The translations under genes were made by a program, and so were the position numbers. Below, in pieces: positions 8,291 through 16,418 of a stretch of 35,386 nt of DNA; position 1 is the stretch's first letter; each line of letters starts with the position of its first letter. Below the pieces are notes generated by a model that did not search any database, was not told the DNA's origin, and was given only the letters and a program-made list of their open reading frames with translations. This DNA is from Acidobacteriota bacterium (GTDB lineage: Bacteria > Acidobacteriota > Polarisedimenticolia > Polarisedimenticolales > Polarisedimenticolaceae), in assembly GCA_011773795.1 (NCBI GenBank), contig WVWW01000232.1, forward strand, positions 4,298-39,683, written 5' to 3'.

Positions 8291-8353
8291 GATTCGGGCT
8301 ACAATTGCGTTTTCACCGGTCAACCTTACCAAAAAGAGGATTGGGTCCCGACG

Positions 8354-9853
8354 ATGATACGAAGAATCGCCCTGACGGCATGGATCGTGGCGCTGGCCCT
8401 CGTGGTTTACCCCACGAAGGCACAGAGCATCGAGGAGTTTGAAAAGAACCTGACGATCGAGACGCTCGACAACGGCTTGACGCTGATCCTCTACGAGCGC
8501 AAGACGGCCCCGGTGGTCTCGTTCTTCACCTACGTCGATGTCGGCTCGGCCCACGAGGTCCCCGGCATCACCGGTCTCGCCCACATGTTCGAGCACATGG
8601 CGTTCAAGGGAACGTCCAAGATCGGCACGAAGAACCGCAAAGCCGAGATCAAGGCGATGGCCGACGTCGACCGTGCTTATGCGGCCTATGCCACGGCGCG
8701 GGACCGGCGCGACATTGACGAAGCGGAGCTGGTGCGTCTCGAGACGCAGCTCAAAGCTGCCCAGGACAGGGCCGGCGAGCTCGTTGCCAAGAACGAGTTC
8801 GCGGAGATCATCGACCGGAACGGTGGAGTGGGATTGAACGCCGGGACCAGCGCCGATTACACGGTCTACAGCTACTCGTTGCCGGCCAACAAGCTCGAGT
8901 TGTTCGCCTACCTGGAAAGCGAGCGCTTCCTCGACCCGGTGCTGCGCGAGTTCTACCGCGAGCGCGACGTGGTGCAGGAGGAGCGGCGCATGAGCGCCGA
9001 GAGCCGAGCCTTCGGCCGTCTGTTCGAGCAGTTTGTCACCGTCGCCTACAGCGCCCATCCCTACGGCATGCCGAACGTCGGTTACATGAGCGACCTGCAA
9101 CGCTTCACGCGCGAGGACGCGAAGGCCTTCTACGCCAAGTACTACGTCCCGTCCAACATGACCGTCGTCGTGGTGGGTGATGTCGATACCAAGAAGGCGT
9201 TGCCGTTGTTGCGGAAGTACTTCGGGCGGCTGCCTGCCGGAAAGAAACCGGCACCGCCGCGTACGATCGAGCCGCCGCAGTTCGTCGAGAAGACGATCGT
9301 CATGCCCGACGAATCGCAACCGCTCTACGCCGAGGCCTACCACCGTCCGGCGGCCATTCATCCGGACGACGCCGTCTACAACGCGATCTCCGACATCCTC
9401 TCGGGTGGGCGTACCTCGCGGCTTTACCGCGGCCTGGTTCGGGACAAGAAGATCGCGGCCTTTGCCAGCGCCTTCAACGGGTTCCCCGGGGACAAGTACC
9501 CGACGCTGATGCTGTTCTATGCGGTACCGACGCCGGACTCCTCCAACGAGCAGGTTCAGGTGGCCATCCGCGAGGAGATCGAACGGCTCAAGACGGAGCC
9601 CGTTTCCGAGGACGAGCTCGAGATGGTGAAGACCCAGGCCAAGGCGGGGCTGATCCGCAGCCTGCAAAGCAACGGCGGTATCGCCAGCCAGCTCGCGACC
9701 GCGCATGTCCAGTTCGGCGACTGGCGCGAAATCTTCAACCAGGTTGCCAAGATCGAGGCGGTCACTGCGGAAGACGTTCGGCGTGTCGCGCAGGAGACCT
9801 TCGTATCCACCAACCGCACGGTCGGCATGATCGTCAACGAAGACGAGAACTAG
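8354..9853 (+). CDS. M16 zinc peptidase, catalytic subunit (M16B type)
   Basis: 499 residues with a signal peptide cleaved near KAQ (24). The inverted zinc motif HMFEH is at 77-81 (His77, Glu80, His81), and the third ligand is a Glu in VVQEERR near 209-210. Between the motif and NGGVGLNAGTSADYTVY there is a charged helical insertion of about 50 residues (100-150), rich in Ala, Arg, Glu and Asp; such insertions occur in some bacterial M16 proteins. The second, non-catalytic half follows (about 260-480). It should degrade small peptides in the periplasm, probably as a heterodimer with the next gene. An AGAGGA sits about 15 nt before the ATG. A TACAAT at 8300-8305 is a candidate -10. Confidence 0.93.
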   Translation: MIRRIALTAWIVALALVVYPTKAQSIEEFEKNLTIETLDNGLTLILYERKTAPVVSFFTYVDVGSAHEVPGITGLAHMFEHMAFKGTSKIGTKNRKAEIKAMADVDRAYAAYATARDRRDIDEAELVRLETQLKAAQDRAGELVAKNEFAEIIDRNGGVGLNAGTSADYTVYSYSLPANKLELFAYLESERFLDPVLREFYRERDVVQEERRMSAESRAFGRLFEQFVTVAYSAHPYGMPNVGYMSDLQRFTREDAKAFYAKYYVPSNMTVVVVGDVDTKKALPLLRKYFGRLPAGKKPAPPRTIEPPQFVEKTIVMPDESQPLYAEAYHRPAAIHPDDAVYNAISDILSGGRTSRLYRGLVRDKKIAAFASAFNGFPGDKYPTLMLFYAVPTPDSSNEQVQVAIREEIERLKTEPVSEDELEMVKTQAKAGLIRSLQSNGGIASQLATAHVQFGDWREIFNQVAKIEAVTAEDVRRVAQETFVSTNRTVGMIVNEDEN

Positions 9854-9865
9854 GAGCACCGCGAG

Positions 9866-11989
9866 ATGAAGAAATCGCTGACAACCGCACGACCGATTGC
9901 GCCGTTGCTGCTGCTCCTTCTGGCGACCCCCCTCGTCGCCCAGGTCAAGAACCACGAGGACATCAAGTACCCTCCGTTGCCGGAACGAGAGATCCCGCGC
10001 CCCACGGTTCACCGGCTAGCCAACGGACTCCAGCTGTTCCTGATCGAGGATCACGAGCTTCCGTTGATCAGCGTCTCCGGTCGCATCCGGACCGGCTCCA
10101 ACTACGAGCCGGCCGGCAAGGCCGGGCTCGCCGATTTCGTCGGGCAGGTGATGCGCGAGGGCGGCACCTCGAAGATGGACGGGGACGCGATGGACGACTA
10201 TCTCGAGAGTCGCGCCGCATTCGTCGAGACCGGGATGCGTGGTGACTTCGGCAGCGCATCGATGAACTGCTTGACGGAGGATTTCGACGACGTGCTTGGC
10301 GTGTTCGCCGACGTTCTGCGTAACCCGGCGTTTGCCGAGGACAAGCTCGAGTTGGCGAAACAGCAGGCCAAAACGGGGATAGCGCGGCGTAACGACGACA
10401 TTGCCGGGATCGCCGGGCGGGAGTTCGCACGGCTGATCCACGGGTACGAATCACCGCTGGCGCAGATGGTCGAGTACGCCTCGGTGGCCTCGATCACACG
10501 CGGAGATCTGGTCGCCTGGCACGAGCGCTACTACCACCCGAACAACATCATGCTCGGGATCGTCGGCGATTTCGACAGCGGTGAAATGAAGGCCAAGATC
10601 GAGGCGGCCTTCGGCGACTGGCCTCGGGGAGCGGATGCCGACCTGCCGGAGATCCGGGTCGCGCCCCCCCGACCCGGCGTGCATTTTATCGAGAAGGACG
10701 ACGTCACGCAGGCGTACGTGCGTCTCGGCCACCGCGGGATCCGAGCGGATAACCCGGACTACTACGCCGTGCAAATGATGAACGAGATCTTCGGCGGCGG
10801 CTTCTCGTCGCGGCTGTTCAACAACGTGCGGTCGGAGAAGGGTCTGGCGTACAACGTCGGTGGCGGTGTGGGCTCGGGCTTCCTGCGGGAAGGTATCTTC
10901 TCCGTTCAGTTGTCGACGAAATCGGAAAGCATGGCCGCGTCGATCGACGCGTTGCGCGCCGAGATCGACGACATCCTGGCGAGCCCGCCTACCGATCACG
11001 AGATGTCCCGGGCCCGCGAGGCGATCTTCAACTCTTGGGTGTTCCGGTCGACCTCGATGCGTCAGATCCTGGGCCAGCAGCTGACCTACGCCTACTACGG
11101 CTACCCGCCGGACTTCCTCGAACGCTACCGTGCCGGGATCGAAAAGGTCACGCGGGAAGACGTGGCGCGGGTGGCCAGGCAGTACATCCAACCGGACAAA
11201 CTGGTCACCCTGGTCGTGGGGAAATCCGCCGACTTCGACCGCCCCGTGTCCGCGTTCGGCGAGGTTCACGTCGTCGACATCTCGATTCCGGAGCCCGTGA
11301 GCTCGGGTCCGGCGATTACACGCACCGAAGAGAGCCTCGCGACGGGCAGGGCTTTGCTTGCCAGATCTGCCGCGCTTCTCAACGGCGGTAACGCGGCGGC
11401 GACTTCGATCGAGGGGGACTACGCGATCGAGTTCAGCATGGGCAGCCAGACCGTGTCCGTCAGCCAGCGGGTCGCCTACGAGCTGCCCGACAAGCTGCGC
11501 CAGACCTTTACGACGCCGATGGGCGAACAGACCGTCGTGATCAACGGCAATCAGGGCGTCGTGCTCGTCGGCGACAGCCGACAGTCGGTTCCCGGAAGCG
11601 ACGTCTCGCGAATGCATCAGGACCTGAACCGCGACCTGTTGCTGCTCGTCGGTCGTGCCGATGAAGCCGAGCCTGCCGCCGGGGCGGCGGAGTCCATCGA
11701 CGGGACCGCCTGCACCGTCGTCTCCGTCAAGTTGAACGGGACGGAGTCGACGCTCTGCATCGCGGAGGACGGAACGATCGTGAGCCAGGCGTACACCGGA
11801 GTCCATCCGATGCGGCGGACGCCGGGCGAGATCCGCGTGATCTACTCGGACTACCGCAAAATCGACGGCTACCTGGTGCCGCACCGCCGGGTGATGGAGT
11901 TCGACGGCCAGGCGCTCGCCTCGATGTCCACCACGTCGGTCGCGATCAACACCGAGCTCGATGCGACCACGTTCGAGGTCGGCAAATAA
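9866..11989 (+). CDS. Inactive M16 partner subunit with extra C-terminal domain
   Basis: 707 residues, signal peptide ending near VAQ (26). The position equivalent to HxxEH reads GLADFVGQVM (87-96): His, Glu and His are replaced by Asp90, Gly93 and Gln94, so zinc binding is lost. The R/Y pair typical of the non-catalytic partner is present in VRSEKGLAYN (Arg322, Tyr329). This is the expected division of labour in a two-subunit M16B enzyme. Unusually, about 230 residues follow the M16 fold (about 480-707), rich in beta strands (VRVIYSDYRKIDGYLVPHRRVMEF-like hairpins). They resemble lipoprotein-carrier-like or substrate-binding beta sheets but are not assigned. The Shine-Dalgarno AGGAG precedes ATG 9866 and the gap from the catalytic gene is 12 nt, so the two form an operon. 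Confidence 0.92.
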   Translation: MKKSLTTARPIAPLLLLLLATPLVAQVKNHEDIKYPPLPEREIPRPTVHRLANGLQLFLIEDHELPLISVSGRIRTGSNYEPAGKAGLADFVGQVMREGGTSKMDGDAMDDYLESRAAFVETGMRGDFGSASMNCLTEDFDDVLGVFADVLRNPAFAEDKLELAKQQAKTGIARRNDDIAGIAGREFARLIHGYESPLAQMVEYASVASITRGDLVAWHERYYHPNNIMLGIVGDFDSGEMKAKIEAAFGDWPRGADADLPEIRVAPPRPGVHFIEKDDVTQAYVRLGHRGIRADNPDYYAVQMMNEIFGGGFSSRLFNNVRSEKGLAYNVGGGVGSGFLREGIFSVQLSTKSESMAASIDALRAEIDDILASPPTDHEMSRAREAIFNSWVFRSTSMRQILGQQLTYAYYGYPPDFLERYRAGIEKVTREDVARVARQYIQPDKLVTLVVGKSADFDRPVSAFGEVHVVDISIPEPVSSGPAITRTEESLATGRALLARSAALLNGGNAAATSIEGDYAIEFSMGSQTVSVSQRVAYELPDKLRQTFTTPMGEQTVVINGNQGVVLVGDSRQSVPGSDVSRMHQDLNRDLLLLVGRADEAEPAAGAAESIDGTACTVVSVKLNGTESTLCIAEDGTIVSQAYTGVHPMRRTPGEIRVIYSDYRKIDGYLVPHRRVMEFDGQALASMSTTSVAINTELDATTFEVGK

Positions 11990-12003
11990 CGCACTCCCCG
12001 TGC

Positions 12004-12009
12004 TAGTGT
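12004..12009 (+). promoter_or_regulatory. Extended -10-like TGC-TAGTGT before the HAD gene
   Basis: TAGTGT preceded by TGC (12001-12003) sits 8 nt before GTG 12018, just after the M16 partner stop codon. It fits the TAnnnT pattern of other starts in this window and supports GTG 12018 as the start. Confidence 0.35.
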
Positions 12010-12017
12010 CCGTCGTC

Positions 12018-12743
12018 GTGGAGGATTCGTTGCGGTATCCCATCGTGTTGCTGGATGTAGGGGGCACCTTGATCGGGCCGCGAGGCTCTTTCGGCCAGGT
12101 GTATTCCGACGTGTTCGCCGGGTTCGGCATGCGTTGTGACGCCGAGGAGTTCAACGACGCGATCTATGCGACCTGGGACGAGATGAACATCAAGATCCCG
12201 ACGGGCGCCGATCGCTATGCACACTTCGACGGGGGCGAGAACGGCTACTGGCTGCAGTTCGTCCAGCGCGCCGCCGAGTTGGCCACCGGCCAGCTGATCG
12301 GTCGCCGCCTGGCGGTGGCCGTGCTCGAGAAACTCCATGCGCATTTCGGGGGTGTCGATGCGTGGGAGGTCTTCGAGGACGCACTGCCGGCGCTGGAGGC
12401 GCTCAAGCGGCAAGGCGTGCGGCTTGCCGTCGTCTCCAACTGGGATTCCCGTCTGCCCGACGTGCTCACGAACCTCGAGCTGCACCACTGGTTCGACGCC
12501 GTCGTGGTGAGCCACTTCGAGGGCGTGGAGAAACCGAGCGCCACGATCTTTCGTCGCGCGCTCGAGCTGCTCGGCGCCGATCCCGCCGACGCATTGCACG
12601 TCGGCGACTCGCCGGAACTCGACGGCAACGGTGCCACCGCAGCCGGGGTCGACTGGGTCTGGATCGACCGTCACAACCCGGGTAACGACAAAGCCCTCCC
12701 CGACCTCTCGCGCCTTCCCGAGATAGCCGAGAACGGGCTCTAG
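12018..12743 (+). CDS. HAD-superfamily hydrolase
   Basis: 241 residues from GTG 12018. Motif I is LLDVGGTL with nucleophile Asp13; the usual general-acid Asp two residues later is Gly, as in HDHD3-like or some phosphonatase-like HADs, so a plain phosphatase mechanism is uncertain. A helical cap follows (about 20-105). Motif II is VVSNWD, motif III the Lys in GVEKPSATIF, motif IV GDSPELDGNGA. Substrate is unknown. Other possible starts are GTG 12006 and TTG 12030; the latter has GGAGGA 4 nt upstream, which argues for it. The -10-like TGC-TAGTGT favours 12018. It is convergent with the thioredoxin-fold gene, and both TAG stops share CTAG 12740-12743. Confidence 0.85.
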   Translation: MEDSLRYPIVLLDVGGTLIGPRGSFGQVYSDVFAGFGMRCDAEEFNDAIYATWDEMNIKIPTGADRYAHFDGGENGYWLQFVQRAAELATGQLIGRRLAVAVLEKLHAHFGGVDAWEVFEDALPALEALKRQGVRLAVVSNWDSRLPDVLTNLELHHWFDAVVVSHFEGVEKPSATIFRRALELLGADPADALHVGDSPELDGNGATAAGVDWVWIDRHNPGNDKALPDLSRLPEIAENGL

Positions 12744-13777
12744 CCGCCGAGCAGTTCTCTTTTCTTTTGGTTGGCGATCGCGCCGAAGTCGTCGGCGGTC
12801 GAGAGCATCACCGAGTCGACAACTCCGTCGGGCCCGATGAACAGGATCGTGGGTGTCGAGGTGACCTGGTAGAGATTGCTGATCTTCAGGTCGCGGTCGA
12901 CGAGAGTCGGAAACACGAATTTGTTGATGTCGCAGAATTCCTTGGTGCGCGTCTTGGTCACGTCATCGGAGACCCCGGCGGCGCTGATCACGTTGAGGCC
13001 CTCGCGATTCTGACGTAACCAGGCATTGATCAGCGGAAGCTCGCGGCGGCAGTGCTGGCAGTTGACCGACCAGAAGATCAGCACGTTGACGTGATCGTCC
13101 TTGATCATGCGCGATAGCCGCTGCTCGACGCTGTTGCTCAGCAGCGGAGCCTTGAAGTCCGGGCACTCCTTACCGACCAGCTCGTTGACGGGGTAATAGC
13201 GCTCGAGGTAGCCGTAGCTCCCGACGTCGCCGTTCTTGACCGCTCGCTCGATCGCGCTGCCGACCGTCTGCTCGTAGCCGATGACCTGCAACAGGCTGGC
13301 GCCGTTGGCCAGGCGAAGCTTGCCGGTGCGATCCACGATGTTGATGTTGGGGACGGTCTGAACGCTGAGTTTCCGCCCGATCACGAAGTCCGAATCGTCG
13401 AGCACCGGGAACCTGATCCCGAGGTCGCCAAGACGCTTGACGATCTCCGGTTTGGCCCGGCCGGGTTGCGGGTACGCTACGCCATAAATGACGGCGCGAT
13501 CCGTCGGCATCTTGTCGACGATCTGCTGGATCTCCACCATCGCGCGGTCGGCCCTTTCGTGGCCGGCGATCCAGTAGACCAACACGACCGCACGCTGACC
13601 CAGGCTGGCGGCAAGGTCGACCGTTTCCGGCCCGCCCGCCACGGCGTTGAAGTTGGCGAAGGTGTCCGCCGCGAACGACTCGCCGGGAAGCACCGGATCC
13701 ACCGGGTTGCGCTGTGCCAGAGTATGCGGCACCGCCGCAAAGACGAGGATCGCCAACAACACGAATATCCGACGCAT
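12740..13777 (-). CDS. Secreted tandem thioredoxin-fold protein (TlpA-like); first domain degenerate
   Basis: 345 residues, signal peptide ending near LAQ (22). Domain 1 (about 30-185) has the thioredoxin/AhpC core VVLVYWIAGHERADRAM and a cis-Pro in VQTVPNINIVD, but the CxxC is replaced (His73, Ala76), so it cannot do disulphide exchange. Domain 2 (about 200-345) has FWSVNCQHCRRELP with Cys240 and Cys243 and the cis-Pro in TSTPTILFIGPDG, so it is an active TlpA/ResA-type reductase. It probably acts in the periplasm on cytochrome c maturation or other disulphides; the partner is unknown. AAGGAAG precedes the ATG by 7 nt. A TATAAT lies just upstream, so the gene has its own promoter although it follows the mocA-like gene. 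Confidence 0.88.
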   Translation of the reverse strand: MRRIFVLLAILVFAAVPHTLAQRNPVDPVLPGESFAADTFANFNAVAGGPETVDLAASLGQRAVVLVYWIAGHERADRAMVEIQQIVDKMPTDRAVIYGVAYPQPGRAKPEIVKRLGDLGIRFPVLDDSDFVIGRKLSVQTVPNINIVDRTGKLRLANGASLLQVIGYEQTVGSAIERAVKNGDVGSYGYLERYYPVNELVGKECPDFKAPLLSNSVEQRLSRMIKDDHVNVLIFWSVNCQHCRRELPLINAWLRQNREGLNVISAAGVSDDVTKTRTKEFCDINKFVFPTLVDRDLKISNLYQVTSTPTILFIGPDGVVDSVMLSTADDFGAIANQKKRELLGG

Positions 13778-13806
13778 GCGGGAACTTCCTTCAGTTCGAA
13801 AGAGCC

Positions 13807-13812
13807 ATTATA
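13807..13812 (-). promoter_or_regulatory. -10 TATAAT for the thioredoxin-fold gene
   Basis: A perfect TATAAT on the minus strand lies immediately after the stop of the mocA-like gene and about 30 nt before the ATG at 13777, with an AAGGAAG Shine-Dalgarno in between. No good -35 is visible in the GC-rich end of the upstream gene. Confidence 0.45.
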
Positions 13813-13814
13813 AG

Positions 13815-14387
13815 TCAGCCCCGGGGCCCGCGCCGGTCGTCCCGGTCGTGAGCGCCTTCAGGCCACTCAATATCGATACGCAACTCGGGACACTCGAGCA
13901 ACAACGACTTGGCTCCACGATCACCGTCGAACGCGGCGAGACGCCCGAACCAGGCACGCTCGAACAGCGCGGGAATTCCCACGGTTCGCGCGTACGCACA
14001 GGCAATCATGCGCCGGTCGACCCCGTCGAAGCGATCGAGGATCGCGCGTAGGACGGTCGAGCTCAACGCGGTTTGATCGCACGTCAGGAGCAGCGCTGCT
14101 CGGATTTCGGGGTCTCTGTAAAAACTCTGTATACCCACGGCGATGGAGCTGCCGATGCCCGCCTGCCATCCCGGGTGGTGCACGACCTGGACGTCCGGCA
14201 GGCCACGCACCACATCGCGAATACGATCGACATGGGACCCCGCGACGACACGAACGGGAGAGCAACCGGCCTCGCGCGCAAGACGCGCCGCGCGATGAAC
14301 CCAGCTCTCGCCATCGAGCGTTTCGAGCTGTTTGGGCGACCCGTAACGGCGCGATGCGCCGGCGGCCAGGACGATTGCGGCAATCAT
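13815..14387 (-). CDS. MocA/MobA-like molybdenum-cofactor nucleotidyltransferase
   Basis: 190 residues. The GT-A-type nucleotidyltransferase signature VLAAGASRRYGSPKQL (7-22) is at the N-terminus, HHPGWQAGIGSSI is the family's substrate-loop segment, and LLTCDQTALSS contains the metal-binding Asp. This pattern matches MocA (CTP:molybdopterin cytidylyltransferase) better than MobA, although the nucleotide cannot be fixed from sequence alone. Genes of this kind prepare the cofactor for xanthine-dehydrogenase-family enzymes. It overlaps the xdhC-like gene by 4 nt (ATGA), and its context strongly supports a molybdenum-hydroxylase role. The C-terminal tail (about 175-190) is Asp/Arg-rich and looks unstructured. 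Confidence 0.85.
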   Translation of the reverse strand: MIAAIVLAAGASRRYGSPKQLETLDGESWVHRAARLAREAGCSPVRVVAGSHVDRIRDVVRGLPDVQVVHHPGWQAGIGSSIAVGIQSFYRDPEIRAALLLTCDQTALSSTVLRAILDRFDGVDRRMIACAYARTVGIPALFERAWFGRLAAFDGDRGAKSLLLECPELRIDIEWPEGAHDRDDRRGPRG

Positions 14388-15487
14388 CGCGGCCAGTCGT
14401 GCAGCGGTCGTGTCACCTTGCGCAGACGTCCGCCGTCACGCTCGTTGATCACGGCCTGGATCTCAGCTACGGCGGACAACGCGATCTCCTGCGGGGTCTC
14501 CGAACCGATGTCGAGCCCGACGGGTCCATGCAGCCGCTCGCGCGCGGCGGTCGACGGTCGAAGCCCGTCCTCCGTGAGCGCTTCCATCAGCCGCTCGAGA
14601 CGCCGGCGCGGGCCGAGCACACCGAGGTAGGCCCACGGAAGCTCGATCAGGCGCTCCAGCAGCGAGCGGTCGTGAAGGAAGTGATGCGTCATCAACAGGC
14701 CCGCCGTGCGCCCGTCGACCTTCAGGGAGGCGGCATCGAGACCCGCGTAATCGACGCAGCGCACCACGCCGGCGCGGGGGAACCGCCCGGCATCGGCAAA
14801 CGGCTCGCGATGGTCGAATACATCGACGTGCCAGTCCAGCGCGGCCGCCTGCTCGACGAGAGGCAAGGCATCCGCCCCGGCACCGAACACGCACAAACGA
14901 ATCCGCGGGCCAACGACCTCGACCAGACCGGAGTACGTTCCGTCGGCGAGCTCCCAGTTCTCGTTGCGCGAGCGTCTATCGGCGAGCGCGGTCTCGACCG
15001 ATCGCATCATCGCGCGGTCGAGGTCGGTGCCGACATCGATGGGGCCGTGAGCGCCGCGATCGTTGGCCCAGCAGCGGCGGCCCAGACGTTCCGCCCGCGG
15101 CGCCTCGAAGACCGTGGCGATCGCCGCGTACCCGCGCCGCTCCCGGGTCTCGACGGCAAACGCACACCACGCGGGAACGGCGGAGGGGTCGAGGGCTTCG
15201 AGCAACACGCGAACCTCGCCGTCGCAACCCAGTCCCAGACCCCAGACGATGTCATCCGGCGAGCGCATGTCGTAGACCACCGTCTCCGACGCGCCTGCGC
15301 GCAACACGTCTCCCGCCCGATCGGCCAGATCGGTTTCGAGGCAGCCGCCCGAGACCATGCCCTCCGTACGGCCGTCCGCATCGATCAGCATCCGCGCACC
15401 GGGGCGCCGGTAGGCGGACCCGGCGACGCGCACGACGGTGGCCAACACGGCAGGCCGGCGGATCCGCGTGCAGGCCTCGAGAATCAC
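14384..15487 (-). CDS. XdhC/CoxI-family molybdoenzyme maturation protein
   Basis: 367 residues from a GTG start that lies 1 nt after the hflC stop. The N-terminal XdhC/CoxI domain has ATVVRVAGSAYRRPGARMLI and MVSGGCLETDLADRA. A C-terminal Rossmann-type domain starts at LCVFGAGADALPLVEQA and continues with WAYLGVLGPRRR and GLDIGSETPQEIALSAVAEI, all typical of the family. XdhC binds molybdenum cofactor, aids its sulphuration and inserts it into xanthine-dehydrogenase-type enzymes. No such enzyme is encoded in the window, so the client is elsewhere. It is coupled to the mocA-like gene by a 4-nt overlap and lies at the end of the hflKC transcript, which is an unusual partnership. Confidence 0.92.
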   Translation of the reverse strand: MILEACTRIRRPAVLATVVRVAGSAYRRPGARMLIDADGRTEGMVSGGCLETDLADRAGDVLRAGASETVVYDMRSPDDIVWGLGLGCDGEVRVLLEALDPSAVPAWCAFAVETRERRGYAAIATVFEAPRAERLGRRCWANDRGAHGPIDVGTDLDRAMMRSVETALADRRSRNENWELADGTYSGLVEVVGPRIRLCVFGAGADALPLVEQAAALDWHVDVFDHREPFADAGRFPRAGVVRCVDYAGLDAASLKVDGRTAGLLMTHHFLHDRSLLERLIELPWAYLGVLGPRRRLERLMEALTEDGLRPSTAARERLHGPVGLDIGSETPQEIALSAVAEIQAVINERDGGRLRKVTRPLHDWPR

Positions 15488-15488
15488 G

Positions 15489-16418
15489 CTATTTCGAGCG
15501 CTCGAGGTAGCGCAGGAACTCTCCGTCGGTGCTGAGCAGCATGATCGTTTCGGAGTCGATGGTCTCCTCGAACACTTCCATCGTCTTCAGGAAGCGATAG
15601 AACTCGGGGTCGCGGTTGTAGGCCCGGGCGTAGATGTCGGCCGCCTCGGCGTCGGCGCGGCCCTTGATCTCCTGCGCCTCCCGGTAGGCCTCGGAACGGA
15701 TCGTCGCCAGCTCGCGCTCGCGCTCGCCGTTGATGCGCGCCGACTCGCCGGCGCCCTCCGAGCGGAACTGCTCGGCGATCCGCTTGCGCTCGGAGATCAT
15801 CCGCGCGTAGACCTCGCGGCGCACCTCGGGGACGTAGTTGATCCGCTTGAACCGGAAGTCGAGCACCTCGATGCCCAGCTCCGCGGTGGCGATGTTGGCC
15901 GCGGCGAGCACCTCGGCGGCCAGCTCGTCGCGCCCGAACTGCACTTCCGCGAACGACTCGTCCTGGGCCCCTCCGAGCTCCTCGGTGACGGAGAACTCAC
16001 GGTTGCTCGTGCGCACCACCTCGATCAGGTCGTGCTTGGCGACGGTGTTGCGGGTCTCGCCGTCGAGGATGTCATCGAGGCGGGATTGCGCGCCGAACTC
16101 GTCGCGCAGACGTTGGTAGTACTTGGTCGCGTCGGTAATGCGCCAGCGGGCATACGTGTCGACGAAGATGAACCGCTTGTCCCGCGTGGGCAGCTGGTTC
16201 GGGTCCCCGTCCCATTCGAGGAAGCGCTTCTCGACGCGAATGACCTTCTCGACCAGCGGCGCCCTGAATTTGAGGCCCGGGGTCGTCACCTCGCGCACCG
16301 GTTTGCCCAGCCGCGTGATGATGATCTGCTCGGTCTCGGGGACCACGTAGAGGGACAGCGCGGCGGCGATCGCGACAACGGCCAGAACGATCAGACCCAG
16401 GACCTTGACGCCGTTCAT
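15489..16418 (-). CDS. hflC: HflC, SPFH-domain regulator of FtsH protease
   Basis: 309 residues. One N-terminal membrane helix (about 5-25) is followed by the SPFH/band-7 domain: VVPETEQIIITRLGKPV, PGLKFRAPLVEKV and LPTRDKRFIFVDTYARWRI. A long charged coiled-coil with repeated Glu/Arg/Ala (ERELATIRSEAYREAQEIKGRADAEA region) follows and ends in FYRFLKTMEVFEE. HflC with HflK forms a large membrane cage around FtsH and tunes its proteolysis. The length and order hflK-hflC are normal. ATG overlaps the hflK stop by 4 nt. Confidence 0.95.
   Translation of the reverse strand: MNGVKVLGLIVLAVVAIAAALSLYVVPETEQIIITRLGKPVREVTTPGLKFRAPLVEKVIRVEKRFLEWDGDPNQLPTRDKRFIFVDTYARWRITDATKYYQRLRDEFGAQSRLDDILDGETRNTVAKHDLIEVVRTSNREFSVTEELGGAQDESFAEVQFGRDELAAEVLAAANIATAELGIEVLDFRFKRINYVPEVRREVYARMISERKRIAEQFRSEGAGESARINGERERELATIRSEAYREAQEIKGRADAEAADIYARAYNRDPEFYRFLKTMEVFEETIDSETIMLLSTDGEFLRYLERSK

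Noticed and set aside
8291..10012. Very long minus-strand open frame continuing from the DUF1054-like gene (800 codons)
   Set aside because: It lies antisense to the well-supported M16 genes; the long absence of stops is a by-product of GC-rich codon bias. Only the part below 8290 encodes a recognisable protein.
10451..12154. 567-codon minus-strand open frame
   Set aside because: Antisense to the M16 partner and the HAD start; composition is Arg/His/Asp-rich shadow sequence without a domain.
14354..15535. 393-codon plus-strand open frame
   Set aside because: Antisense to xdhC, which has clear family motifs.
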